Assembly: GCF_000425785.1 (NCBI RefSeq)
Contig: NZ_KE384450.1
Location: forward strand, 220,545 to 284,544
Direction of reading: 5' to 3'
Origin: Pseudomonas taiwanensis DSM 21245
GTDB lineage: Bacteria; Pseudomonadota; Gammaproteobacteria; Pseudomonadales; Pseudomonadaceae
DNA: 64,000 nt
Part shown: in pieces, positions 51,334-59,539 of the stretch
Position numbering within the stretch: position 1 is the stretch's first letter
Layout: every line of letters begins with the position of its first letter
Program-made: the position numbers and the translations under genes
Notes under the pieces: generated by a model
What the model saw: only the letters and a program-made list of their open reading frames with translations
Databases searched by the model: none
Told to the model about the DNA's origin: nothing

Positions 51334-51384
51334 TTCGTACTCCTGAAATTTACAGGTACAGCGAAATTGTCTGGCAGCGCGGTC

Positions 51385-51471
51385 CCTGTGGGAGCGGTTT
51401 CACCCGCGAACACCGGCTAAGCCGGGCGATGCACCGCGTTGCACTCTTCGCGGGTAAACCCGCCCCCACGA
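51385..51471. repeat. REP-type inverted pair (TTCGCGGGT family)
   Basis: TGTGGGAGCGGTTTCACCCGCGAA and TTCGCGGGTAAACCCGCCCCCACG lie about 35 nt apart in opposite orientation between hisE and tatA. They could form a strong hairpin within the ubiE-rsmE transcript. Confidence 0.78.
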
Positions 51472-51500
51472 TAGGCGCGCCAAGCGCCCTCGAAAACGTA

Positions 51501-51836
51501 TCAGGCAGAAGGCTGACGCGCGGCCTTCTCGTCATGCCCGGAAAGACCGAAACGGCGCTCCAGCTCATCGAGCACCGCTTGCGGATGCTGGCCCAGCGCA
51601 CTGAGCATCACCAGGCTATGAAACCACAAGTCGGCGGTTTCATAGATGACATCGCTGTAATCCTTGCTGACGGCAGCATCCTTTGCAGCGATGATGGTTT
51701 CGACGGACTCTTCGCCAAGTTTCTCAAGGATCTTGTTCAGGCCCTTGTGGTACAGGCTGGCCACGTAAGAGCTGTCGGGGGCCGCTTGCTTGCGTTGCTC
51801 AAGCACTTCGGCCAGGCGGTTCAGGGTGTCGCTCAT
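51501..51836 (-). CDS. hisE: Phosphoribosyl-ATP pyrophosphatase
   Basis: 111-aa all-helical MazG-superfamily enzyme of histidine biosynthesis. It hydrolyses PR-ATP to PR-AMP and PPi. The metal-binding motif EESVETIIAAKD (about residues 38-49) and later YETADLWFH carry the acidic ligands. In Pseudomonas HisE and HisI are separate proteins, as here. It starts 1 nt after the hisI stop. The rest of the his pathway is elsewhere, so histidine synthesis and degradation genes share this window only partially. Confidence 0.96.
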   Translation of the reverse strand: MSDTLNRLAEVLEQRKQAAPDSSYVASLYHKGLNKILEKLGEESVETIIAAKDAAVSKDYSDVIYETADLWFHSLVMLSALGQHPQAVLDELERRFGLSGHDEKAARQPSA

Positions 51837-51837
51837 G

Positions 51838-52230
51838 TCAGTGTCCTGCGCTGTAGATGGCGTGCGGGTCCTTCAGGACCGGGTCGACGGTTTTCCACTG
51901 GCCGTCTTCGTAGACGCGGTAGAAGCAGCTTTCGCGTCCGGTATGGCAGGCGATATGGCCCAGTTGCTCGACCATCAGGATGATCACATCGGCATCGCAG
52001 TCCAGGCGCATTTCGTGCAGCTTTTGCACATGGCCCGACTCCTCGCCCTTGCGCCACAGCTTGCCACGTGAGCGCGACCAGTAGATAGCGCGTTGTTCGG
52101 CGGCGGTCAGGGCCAGCGATTCGCGGTTCATCCAGGCCATCATCAGCACGCGTCCGGTCTTATGGTCCTGGGCGATTGCCGGTACCAGGCCATCGCTGTT
52201 CCACTTGATCTCGTCCAGCCAGTCTTTCAT
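51838..52230 (-). CDS. hisI: Phosphoribosyl-AMP cyclohydrolase
   Basis: 130-aa zinc and magnesium enzyme that opens the adenine ring of PR-AMP in histidine biosynthesis. Metal ligands appear in RLDCDADVIIL (Mg2+ Asp residues and a Zn Cys) and CHTGRESCF (Zn Cys). The start is ATG 52230 (MKDWLDEIKW); an in-frame ATG four codons upstream is a poorer choice on length. It is directly followed by hisE. Confidence 0.96.
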   Translation of the reverse strand: MKDWLDEIKWNSDGLVPAIAQDHKTGRVLMMAWMNRESLALTAAEQRAIYWSRSRGKLWRKGEESGHVQKLHEMRLDCDADVIILMVEQLGHIACHTGRESCFYRVYEDGQWKTVDPVLKDPHAIYSAGH

Positions 52231-52303
52231 CGTCGACTCCAAAACCGGGCCCGCGCCTGTGCCGAGCCCTTTGCGCTAGTGTGCCAGCCAGCCACGCTGC
52301 TGG

Positions 52304-53923
52304 CTATTGGCGCACGATCAGGTAAAGCCCCGCGGCCAGCATCAACCAGGCCGGCCAGGCGACAGGGGCGGCCAGGCTGGCAGTCTCGGCAGCGCCCACC
52401 GCCAACACCGCGCCACCGCCGAGCAGTCCCGCACCGAGCAGGCGCAGCGCCCAGCGGTCGCCCTGGCGACGACGCTCCGGCAACTGCGGATCGTGCAGGT
52501 GCGGTTGTGACAGGCGTTCGAGCAAGTCGCGGGTCATGTCGGCCAGGTGCGGCAGTTGCTCGACCTGGCTGTGCAGGTTGCCCAGAACCGCCTTGGGGCT
52601 CATGCGCTCGCGCATCCAACGCTCCAGGTACGGCTTGGCGGTGCTCCACAGGTCCAGGTCCGGGTACAGCTGACGGCCCAAGCCCTCGATGTTGAGCAAG
52701 GTCTTCTGCAGCAGCACCAGTTGCGGTTGCACTTCCATGTTGAAGCGCCGTGCGGTCTGGAACAGGCGCATCAGTACCTGGCCGAAGGAAATGTCCTTGA
52801 GTGGCTTCTCGAAGATCGGTTCGCATACGGTGCGGATAGCTGCTTCGAACTCATTGACCTTGGTGTGCGCCGGTACCCACCCAGAGTCGATGTGCAATTG
52901 CGCGACACGGCGGTAGTCACGCTTGAAGAAGGCGATCAGGTTGCGCGCCAGGTAGTCCTGGTCCTCGGCGGTGAGGCTGCCGACGATGCCGCAGTCGATG
53001 GCAATGTACTGCGGGCTCCACGGCTTGACCGTGCTGACGAAGATGTTGCCTGGGTGCATGTCGGCATGGAAGAAACTGTCGCGGAACACCTGGGTGAAGA
53101 ACACCTCGACACCCCGTTCGGCCAGCATCTTCATGTCGGTACGCTGGTCGGCCAAGGTCACCATGTCGGTCACCGGTACGCCATAGATGCGCTCCATCAC
53201 CAGCACCTTCGGGCGGCACAGGTCCCAGTAGACCTGGGGCACGTACATCAGCTCCGAGCCCTCGAAATTACGCCGCAACTGGCTGGCATTGGCCGCCTCG
53301 CGGAGCAGGTCGAGCTCGTCGTAGATGGTTTTTTCGTAATCGCTGACCACTTCCACCGGGTGCAGGCGGCGCGCATCGGCCGACACCCGTTCGGCGCCCT
53401 TGGCGATCAGGAACAGCCACGCCAGGTCCTGGGCAATCACCGGCTTGAGGCCGGGGCGTACCACTTTGACCACCACCTCTTCGCCGGTTTTCAAGCGCGC
53501 GGCGTGCACCTGGGCCACCGATGCCGAGGCCAGGGGCTCGACATCGAAGCGACTGAACACATCGCTGACCCGGGCGCCCAGTTGCTCTTCGATCAGGGCC
53601 ACGGCCTTTTTCGGGTCGAAGGGCGGGACACGGTCCTGCAGCAACATCAGCTCGTCGGCGATGTCGGTGGGCAGCAGGTCGCGGCGGGTGGAGAGCAACT
53701 GGCCGAACTTGATGAAGATCGGCCCCAGGTCTTGCAAGGCCAGGCGCAGGCGCGCACCACGGCTGAGCTCGGAAGGCTTGCGCGGCAGCCAGCGCCAAGG
53801 CATCAGCAGGCGCAGGCTCATCAGCCACCAGGGCAGGGGCAGGTCGAACAGCAGGTCATCGAGGCGGTAGCGGATCACGACGCGCTGGATGCGCAACAGA
53901 CGGCGGACGGCAAGCAGCTTCAT
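52304..53923 (-). CDS. ubiB: Ubiquinone biosynthesis kinase-like protein UbiB
   Basis: 539-aa ADCK/ABC1 family atypical kinase/ATPase. The KxGQ motif lies in FIKFGQLLSTR (about residue 72), the Ala-rich loop in ASASVAQVHAA, and the catalytic and metal-binding residues in HADMHPGNIFV and AIDCGIVG. Two hydrophobic helices at the C terminus (about 497-537) anchor it in the inner membrane. It supports ubiquinone synthesis, probably by mobilising the lipid intermediates. It overlaps ubiJ by 4 nt. Confidence 0.96.
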   Translation of the reverse strand: MKLLAVRRLLRIQRVVIRYRLDDLLFDLPLPWWLMSLRLLMPWRWLPRKPSELSRGARLRLALQDLGPIFIKFGQLLSTRRDLLPTDIADELMLLQDRVPPFDPKKAVALIEEQLGARVSDVFSRFDVEPLASASVAQVHAARLKTGEEVVVKVVRPGLKPVIAQDLAWLFLIAKGAERVSADARRLHPVEVVSDYEKTIYDELDLLREAANASQLRRNFEGSELMYVPQVYWDLCRPKVLVMERIYGVPVTDMVTLADQRTDMKMLAERGVEVFFTQVFRDSFFHADMHPGNIFVSTVKPWSPQYIAIDCGIVGSLTAEDQDYLARNLIAFFKRDYRRVAQLHIDSGWVPAHTKVNEFEAAIRTVCEPIFEKPLKDISFGQVLMRLFQTARRFNMEVQPQLVLLQKTLLNIEGLGRQLYPDLDLWSTAKPYLERWMRERMSPKAVLGNLHSQVEQLPHLADMTRDLLERLSQPHLHDPQLPERRRQGDRWALRLLGAGLLGGGAVLAVGAAETASLAAPVAWPAWLMLAAGLYLIVRQ

Positions 53924-54543
53924 GCTTTATCGCTGGTATCAAGGGTTCGGGAAAGGCGCTGGAGGCGCGCCTCGAGGCGTTCGATGTCGACTTTAAGGGC
54001 GTCGAGCTCGCTGAAGGCGGCTTCGGCTTCGCGCTTGCCCACGAGGGTGCGCGACTCTTCGGCCAGGTACTCGGACAGGTTCTGGCTGAAGCGGGTCAGG
54101 CCTTGGCGGGTCCAGCGCGCGCGCAGACGAAGGTGGCCTGCGAGCAGCGAGGTGGCCACTGGTCCCAGCCAGCGCGACAGCTCGAACTCCCAGTCCAGTT
54201 CCAGGTCCTGCAGCACCCCGACCAGGTCGAGCAGCACGGCACTGTCACCATGCAATTCGACCTGTGGGCTGTGCAGCACGGCGTTCTTGTCTTTGGCCAG
54301 AGCCAGTTGGGCCAGGCTGCCCGCCGGGGCGCGAAGGCTGCAGTCGACCTCGCCCTCCCAGTGGGCTGCGAGCATCAGGCCTTCCTCGTCCGGCAGGATG
54401 AATACCTGCAGGGCGGGTTGGCGACAGTCGATTTCGATGACCTTGCCTTCCAGCGCAGCCAGCCGCGGCAGGGCGGTGCTGTCCATGCGCAGGACGCGGT
54501 TCAGGCCATGTTCGACGCTGGCGAGCAGCCCGGCCAGCAACAT
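53920..54543 (-). CDS. ubiJ: Ubiquinone biosynthesis accessory factor UbiJ
   Basis: 207-aa SCP2-domain protein (N-terminal ~120 residues) with a C-terminal coiled coil (about 165-205, ELDALKVDIERLEARLQRL). With UbiK it scaffolds the soluble Ubi complex and binds the ubiquinone isoprenoid tail. It sits between ubiE and ubiB as in other gammaproteobacteria, overlapping ubiE by 1 nt and ubiB by 4 nt. Confidence 0.92.
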   Translation of the reverse strand: MLLAGLLASVEHGLNRVLRMDSTALPRLAALEGKVIEIDCRQPALQVFILPDEEGLMLAAHWEGEVDCSLRAPAGSLAQLALAKDKNAVLHSPQVELHGDSAVLLDLVGVLQDLELDWEFELSRWLGPVATSLLAGHLRLRARWTRQGLTRFSQNLSEYLAEESRTLVGKREAEAAFSELDALKVDIERLEARLQRLSRTLDTSDKA

Positions 54544-55313
54544 CAGGGCTTGATTCCCCGGTGCACGGCAACGATACCGCTGGTCATGTTGTGGTAGGTG
54601 ACGCGGTCGAAACCGGCATCGACCATCATGGCCTTCAGGGTTTCCTGGTCGGGGTGCATGCGGATCGACTCGGCCAGGTAGCGATAGCTCTCCGAGTCGT
54701 TGGTGATCAGCTTGCCGGCCAGTGGCATGAAGGCGAACGAGTAGGCGTCGTAGGCCTTGGACATCAGCTTGTTGGTCGGCTTGGAGAACTCCAGTACCAA
54801 CAGGCGACCACCGGGCTTGAGCACGCGCAGCATCGAACGCAGGGCTTCGTCCTTGTGGGTGACGTTACGCAGACCAAAGGCAATGGTCACGCAGTCGAAG
54901 TGGTTGTCGGGGAACGGCAGCTTCTCGGCATCGGCCTGGACGAACTCGATGTTGCCGGCAACACCACGGTCGAGCAGGCGGTCGCGGCCGACCTTGAGCA
55001 TCGATTCGTTGATGTCGGCGAGCACCACCTGGCCGGTAGGGCCCACGAGACGGGAAAACTTGGCCGCCAGATCGCCGGTCCCGCCAGCGATGTCCAGCAC
55101 GCGGTTGCCGCTGCGCACGCCCGACAGCTCGATGGTGAAGCGCTTCCACAGGCGGTGCATGCCGCCGGACAACACATCGTTCATCAAGTCGTACTTGGCC
55201 GCCACCGAGTGGAACACCTCGGCGACCTTCTTCGCTTTTTGGCTTTCAGGCACGTCCTGGTAGCCGAAATGGGTGGTGGGTTCGGCGTGTTCGCCTTTGC
55301 GCTGGTCGTTCAT
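54543..55313 (-). CDS. ubiE: Ubiquinone/menaquinone C-methyltransferase UbiE
   Basis: 256-aa class I SAM-dependent methyltransferase that C-methylates the demethylated quinol ring. The SAM-binding motif I is RVLDIAGGTGDLA; the family signatures are FHSVAAKYDLMNDVLSGGMHRLWK and DCVTIAFGLRNVTHKDEAL. It is first of the leftward ubiE-ubiJ-ubiB-hisI-hisE-tatABC-rsmE train, whose promoter must lie in the 123-nt gap shared with the divergent PHA gene. Confidence 0.97.
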   Translation of the reverse strand: MNDQRKGEHAEPTTHFGYQDVPESQKAKKVAEVFHSVAAKYDLMNDVLSGGMHRLWKRFTIELSGVRSGNRVLDIAGGTGDLAAKFSRLVGPTGQVVLADINESMLKVGRDRLLDRGVAGNIEFVQADAEKLPFPDNHFDCVTIAFGLRNVTHKDEALRSMLRVLKPGGRLLVLEFSKPTNKLMSKAYDAYSFAFMPLAGKLITNDSESYRYLAESIRMHPDQETLKAMMVDAGFDRVTYHNMTSGIVAVHRGIKP

Positions 55314-55436
55314 ATCGCTTCACCGGAAAAAATTACCGCCATTCTAGGGCGAACGGGCGGATTTGTCTTGGCGGGGTGTGCCTGGGGGAGGGGACGGGCA
55401 TAATGGCGAGCATGTCTCATATCCAGGATCGTCCCC

Positions 55437-55712
55437 ATGACCCAGATCAGCGTTGAACGCAAGCACTCCCTCGGCCGCGAAGCCGCCCGCGCCAAGGCCC
55501 AAGCGCTGGTGGAAAAGCTGTCCCGCGAATACGACCTCAAGGCCAACTGGAACGGTGACCGCGTCGATGTGACGCGCAGCGGCGCCAATGGCAGCGTCCA
55601 TATCGGCGAGGACACCATTCGGGTCGAACTGAAGCTGGGCATGATGCTGTCGATCATGGGCAGCACCATCAAAAGCGAGATCGAGCGGGCGCTGGACAAG
55701 GCGTTGGCCTGA
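55437..55712 (+). CDS. Polyhydroxyalkanoate system protein (PHA_gran_rgn family)
   Basis: 91-aa small basic protein. The conserved start VERKHSLGREAARAKAQALVEKL and a beta-rich remainder match the PHA granule-associated regulator-type family (TIGR02610/PF09650). Function is not established. It is encoded 140 nt upstream of phaI on the same strand, with the phaI promoter region in between, consistent with an association with PHA granules. Confidence 0.82.
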   Translation: MTQISVERKHSLGREAARAKAQALVEKLSREYDLKANWNGDRVDVTRSGANGSVHIGEDTIRVELKLGMMLSIMGSTIKSEIERALDKALA

Positions 55713-55759
55713 TTCCACGGCCAGGGCGGTGCCCTCGCCAGTACCACCGCCCCACCTTA

Positions 55760-55782
55760 GGGTGAAGATTCTAATTTCACCC
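55760..55782. promoter_or_regulatory. Candidate PhaD operator upstream of phaI
   Basis: GGGTGAA (55760-55766) and TTCACCC (55776-55782) form a perfect inverted repeat with a 9-nt spacer, 71 nt before phaI. The included TTCTAATTTCA (55769-55779) recurs with one change upstream of phaC1. Assignment to PhaD is inferred from known control of these two promoters. Confidence 0.55.
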
Positions 55783-55852
55783 CCTACCTTATGCTCAAGC
55801 CCACCCCCCATGGGCTCATCCTCCCTCCACTCATGAGCATGAGGTACAGAGC

Positions 55853-56272
55853 ATGGCCAAAGTGAACGTGAAGAAAAAGGACGAAGTCCTGGGTACCTTG
55901 GGCGAGGTACGCGGCTACGCACGCAAGATCTGGCTGGCGGGCATCGGCGCTTACGCCCGTGTCGGCCAGGAAGGCTCCGATTACTTCAAGGAGCTGGTAA
56001 AAGCCGGTGAAGGCGTCGAGAAACGTGGCAAGAAGCGCATCGACAAAGAGCTCGATGCCGCCAACAGCCACATCGACGAGGCCACCGAGGAAGTGAGTCG
56101 CGTACGTGGCAAAGTCGAAGTTCAACTCGACAAAATCGAAAAGGCCTTCGACGCACGCGTCGGTCGCGCCTTGAATCGCCTCGGCATTCCGTCTAAACAT
56201 GACGTTGAGGCGCTGTCCATCAAGCTTGAACAGCTTCATGAGCTGCTCGAGCGCGTCGCGCACAAACCATAA
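55853..56272 (+). CDS. phaI: Phasin PhaI
   Basis: 139-aa granule-coating protein of mcl-PHA producers. Conserved helix YARKIWLAGIGAYARVGQEG (about residues 22-41), then a long amphipathic coiled-coil region (EAANSHIDEATEEVSRVRGKVE-type) and RALNRLGIPSKHDVEAL. It shares this pattern with the N-terminal part of PhaF, located 10 nt downstream. It is transcribed towards phaC1ZC2D, in the usual convergent arrangement. Confidence 0.95.
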   Translation: MAKVNVKKKDEVLGTLGEVRGYARKIWLAGIGAYARVGQEGSDYFKELVKAGEGVEKRGKKRIDKELDAANSHIDEATEEVSRVRGKVEVQLDKIEKAFDARVGRALNRLGIPSKHDVEALSIKLEQLHELLERVAHKP

Positions 56273-56282
56273 GGAGAGCAGG

Positions 56283-57071
56283 ATGGCTGGCAAGAAGAGT
56301 ACCGACAAAGAAAGCAGCTCCTGGATCGGCGGGATCGAAAAGTACTCCCGCAAGATCTGGCTGGCAGGCCTGGGTATCTATTCGAAGATCGACCAGGATG
56401 GCCCCAAGCTGTTCGACTCGCTGGTGAAGGACGGCGAGAAGGCTGAGAAGCAGGCCAAGAAGACCGCTGAAGACGTGGCGGAAAGCGCCAAGTCCACCAC
56501 CACCTCGCGTGTGTCCGGCGTCAAGGACCGTGCCTTGGGCAAGTGGAGCGAGCTCGAGGAAGCCTTCGACAAGCGCCTGAACAGTGCCATCTCGCGTCTG
56601 GGCGTGCCGAGCCGCAACGAGATCAAGGCCCTGCACCAGCAGGTGGACAGTCTGACCAAGCAGATCGAGAAACTGACTGGTGCGTCCGTCACCCCGATCT
56701 CCTCCCGTAGCGCGGCCAGCAAGGCTTCCGCAACCAAGACAGCGGCCAAACCGTTGGCCAAGGCTGCTGCCAAGCCTGCGGCGAAAACCGTAGCTGCCAA
56801 ACCCGCCGCCAAGACCGCTGCAGCCAAACCAGCAGCTGCCAAGCCAGCAGCAGCCAAGCCAGCAGCGAAGCCGGCTACCAAGCCTGCGGCCACCAAGCCT
56901 GCTGCCGCGAAGAAACCGGCAGCGAAGAAGGCCCCGGCCAAACCGGCCGCCGCTAAGCCAGCAGCACCCGCTGCGAGCGCTGCTCCGGCCGCTACCGCCG
57001 CTCCGGCGCCTGCTGCCACTGCGGCCAGCAGCACGCCGTCGGCGCCGCTGAGCGTGGTCGGCCAGGCCTGA
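56283..57071 (+). CDS. phaF: PHA granule protein PhaF, phasin with histone H1-like tail
   Basis: 262-aa protein. The N-terminal half is a phasin (YSRKIWLAGLGIYSKIDQDG; leucine-zipper-like stretch IKALHQQVDSLTKQIEKL near residue 115-135). From about residue 155 come repeated AAKPA-type motifs (DNA 56740-56990), a Lys/Ala/Pro-rich tail that binds DNA non-specifically and helps segregate granules at cell division. The start at 56283 has AGGAGAGCAGG-type ribosome-binding sequence upstream. A REP element follows. Confidence 0.95.
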   Translation: MAGKKSTDKESSSWIGGIEKYSRKIWLAGLGIYSKIDQDGPKLFDSLVKDGEKAEKQAKKTAEDVAESAKSTTTSRVSGVKDRALGKWSELEEAFDKRLNSAISRLGVPSRNEIKALHQQVDSLTKQIEKLTGASVTPISSRSAASKASATKTAAKPLAKAAAKPAAKTVAAKPAAKTAAAKPAAAKPAAAKPAAKPATKPAATKPAAAKKPAAKKAPAKPAAAKPAAPAASAAPAATAAPAPAATAASSTPSAPLSVVGQA

Positions 57072-57077
57072 TACCGC

Positions 57078-57145
57078 GCCGTGCCATCGCCGGCAAGCCA
57101 GCGCCTACACCTGAACCGTAGGAGCCGGCTTGCCAGCGATCGCGT
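57078..57145. repeat. REP element pair
   Basis: ATCGCCGGCAAGCCAGCGCCTACAC and GTAGGAGCCGGCTTGCCAGCGAT face each other between the convergent phaF and phaD genes. Confidence 0.85.
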
Positions 57146-57163
57146 CAACCCTTGTGCTCGCTT

Positions 57164-57778
57164 TCATCCTTCCAGATACCGCACCGCCAACTGTTCCGCC
57201 GCCACGCGCGCGGGTGGCTGCAGATGCGGCGCCACTAGCATCATCACCTGGTAGACCACGATCCCCACATCGCCTTCCCGGCCTAGTACCCGCTGGTAAT
57301 CCAGCGAACACATCAAGGTCAGGGTGATCTGTTCCACCAGTTGCCCCAGCGCCTGCGTTTCGCTGACGACCTGCCCCTGGGCCTTGAGGCTGGCCAGCAA
57401 GGCAGCGAGCGTGCGCTTGAGGGCATTGATCAGGCTGCGGATGCCACGGGCCAGCTTCGGCAGGCGTCCGATCAGATTCGACAAGTCTTGGAACAGAAAC
57501 CGGTACTGGGCCATGCGCTCGACGATCAGGTGCAGGAACAGCCAATAGTCCTCGGCGTCCAGACGTACATCCAGCGGAGGATCGAGCAGCGGCAGCAGTT
57601 CCTCTTCGAAGCGCTCGAACAACCCAATCACCAGTGGCTCCTTGCCATGGAAGTGGTAGTACAGGTTGCCGGGACTGATGCCCAGTTCGTTGGCGATCTC
57701 AAGGGTCGAGACATTGGGTTCGCCCTGCTGGTTGAACAACTGCAGGGCGCATTCGAGGATACGGTCGCGGGTCTTCAT
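57164..57778 (-). CDS. phaD: TetR-family transcriptional regulator PhaD
   Basis: 204-aa regulator with an N-terminal TetR helix-turn-helix (RDRILECALQLFNQQG, STLEIANELGISPGNLYYHF). The helical C-terminal ligand domain is reported in P. putida to sense a PHA-precursor CoA ester. It activates phaC1 and phaI promoters. It lies 13 nt downstream of phaC2, last gene of the leftward pha operon. Confidence 0.95.
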   Translation of the reverse strand: MKTRDRILECALQLFNQQGEPNVSTLEIANELGISPGNLYYHFHGKEPLVIGLFERFEEELLPLLDPPLDVRLDAEDYWLFLHLIVERMAQYRFLFQDLSNLIGRLPKLARGIRSLINALKRTLAALLASLKAQGQVVSETQALGQLVEQITLTLMCSLDYQRVLGREGDVGIVVYQVMMLVAPHLQPPARVAAEQLAVRYLEG

Positions 57779-57791
57779 CCGGTCAAGGTGC

Positions 57792-59474
57792 TCAGCGTGC
57801 CAGTACGTAGCTGCCTGGCGCGGGGCCCAGCGGTGGATAGGTGCTGTTGCCTAGCTCCAGGCGCGGGGCCTTGAGCGGGCCGGAACGCGGTGTGATCCAT
57901 TCCAGCCACAGCGGCCACCAGCTGCCATCGCTGCGCTTGGCGTCATGGAACCAGGCGCGAGGGTCGCTGGAGAGCTTTGGGTTGTCCAGGTAGTAGGACT
58001 TGGGGTTGCCAGGCGGGTTGATGATGCTCTGGATGTGCCCGCTGTTGGCCAGCACGAAGCGCCGCTCGCCCCCCAGCAGCAACGCCGATCGGTACACCGC
58101 GTCCCACGGGGTGATGTGGTCGTTGCTGCCAGCCACGGTAAAACTGTCGAGATCGACCTGCTTGAGGTCGATGGGCGTGCCACACACTTCCAGCCCCGCA
58201 GGGTGGGTCAGTGGATTGTGTTTGAAGAAGTCCAGCAGGTCGCCATGCAGCGCGGCGGGTAGGCGCGTGCTGTCGGCGTTCCAGTAGAGGATGTCGAAGG
58301 CCGGTGGGGCCTTGCCGAGCAGATAGTTGTTGACCCAGTAGTTCCAGATCAGGTCGTTGGGCCGCATCCAGGCGAAGATCCGCGCTACCTCGGCGCCATC
58401 GAGGACGCCACGTTGGTACGAGCGGCGTTTGGCTGCCTCGATGGTCTGCTCGTCTGCGAACAGGCTGGCCGGGCTGTCGAACTTGCTGTCGAGCAGGCTG
58501 ACCAGGTAAGTCGCGCTGCGTACCCGGCGCAACTGATGCTTGGCTTGCAGGTGGCCCTGCAACGCCGCCATGGTCAGGCCACCCGCGCAGGCGCCCATCA
58601 GGTTGGGGTCACGGTTGCCGCTGATACTGCGGCAGGCATTGAGCGCTTCTTCGACGGCCTGGACGTAGGTGGACAGCCCCCATTCGCGGTGGCGTGGGTC
58701 GGGGTTGCGCCAGCTGATCATGAATACCTGCAGACCATTCTTGAGCATGTACTGGACGAAGCTGTTGGTCGGCCCCAGGTCGAAGATGTAGAACTTGTTG
58801 ATCTGCGGCGGCACCACCAGTAGTGGCCGTGCATGCTGCTTCTCGCTCATTGGCTTGTACTGGATCAGCTCCAGCAGCTCATTGCGAAACACCACTGCGC
58901 CCGGGGTCGAAGCCAGGTTGCCGCCGACTTCGAAGGCGCGTTCGTCGACCTGGCGTGGCAGACCGTCGTTGTGGCGCAGGTCGTCGAGCAGGTGGGACAC
59001 GCCCCTTAACAGGCTTTGGCCGCCAGTATTGAGCAGTTCTTTCACCGCCAGCGGGTTGAGCAGCGAGTTGCTTGGCGCCAGGGCATCGTTGATCAAGGTG
59101 AACAGAAACTGCGCGCGAGCCCGGTCGTCATCGGACAGTGAACTGTCTTCGATCCAGAGGCGGGTTTGCTTCTGCCAGGCCAGGTAGGCTTGCAGGCCAC
59201 GACTGTAGAGCGGATTCTGGCTCCAGGTCGGATCGCTGAAGCGGTTATCGCGGGGGTTGGGCTGGTTGGGCGTATCGCCGAGCATCACCCGTCCCAGCTG
59301 GCCACCCAAGGCCAGCAGGTGGCGTGCGGTATGCAGCGGGTTGCGCAGGCCATGGCGCCCGACATGGCGCAGGGTGGAAATCAGGTCGCGACCACGCAGG
59401 CCGACGATGGCGCTCTGCACGTTCATGCTGCTCACGGGAGCGTGGATCGTCCCTCTTTCCGGTTTCTCTTTCAT
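57792..59474 (-). CDS. phaC2: Class II PHA synthase PhaC2
   Basis: 560-aa polymerase of (R)-3-hydroxyacyl-CoA into medium-chain-length PHA. The lipase-box-like nucleophile Cys is in NLMGACAGGLT; the Asp lies in the late AGSNDHITPW region and the His in NSGHIQSIINPPG. The start is ATG 59474 (MKEKPERGTIH), removing 15 codons of the longest reading frame. It is paralogous to phaC1, with phaZ between them, the standard Pseudomonas order. Confidence 0.96.
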   Translation of the reverse strand: MKEKPERGTIHAPVSSMNVQSAIVGLRGRDLISTLRHVGRHGLRNPLHTARHLLALGGQLGRVMLGDTPNQPNPRDNRFSDPTWSQNPLYSRGLQAYLAWQKQTRLWIEDSSLSDDDRARAQFLFTLINDALAPSNSLLNPLAVKELLNTGGQSLLRGVSHLLDDLRHNDGLPRQVDERAFEVGGNLASTPGAVVFRNELLELIQYKPMSEKQHARPLLVVPPQINKFYIFDLGPTNSFVQYMLKNGLQVFMISWRNPDPRHREWGLSTYVQAVEEALNACRSISGNRDPNLMGACAGGLTMAALQGHLQAKHQLRRVRSATYLVSLLDSKFDSPASLFADEQTIEAAKRRSYQRGVLDGAEVARIFAWMRPNDLIWNYWVNNYLLGKAPPAFDILYWNADSTRLPAALHGDLLDFFKHNPLTHPAGLEVCGTPIDLKQVDLDSFTVAGSNDHITPWDAVYRSALLLGGERRFVLANSGHIQSIINPPGNPKSYYLDNPKLSSDPRAWFHDAKRSDGSWWPLWLEWITPRSGPLKAPRLELGNSTYPPLGPAPGSYVLAR

Positions 59475-59539
59475 GTCAACACTCCCTCGTTGAACCGTTC
59501 TCACCTTCACGCCGTACAAACAAGAGCGCAGCGCGCTGC

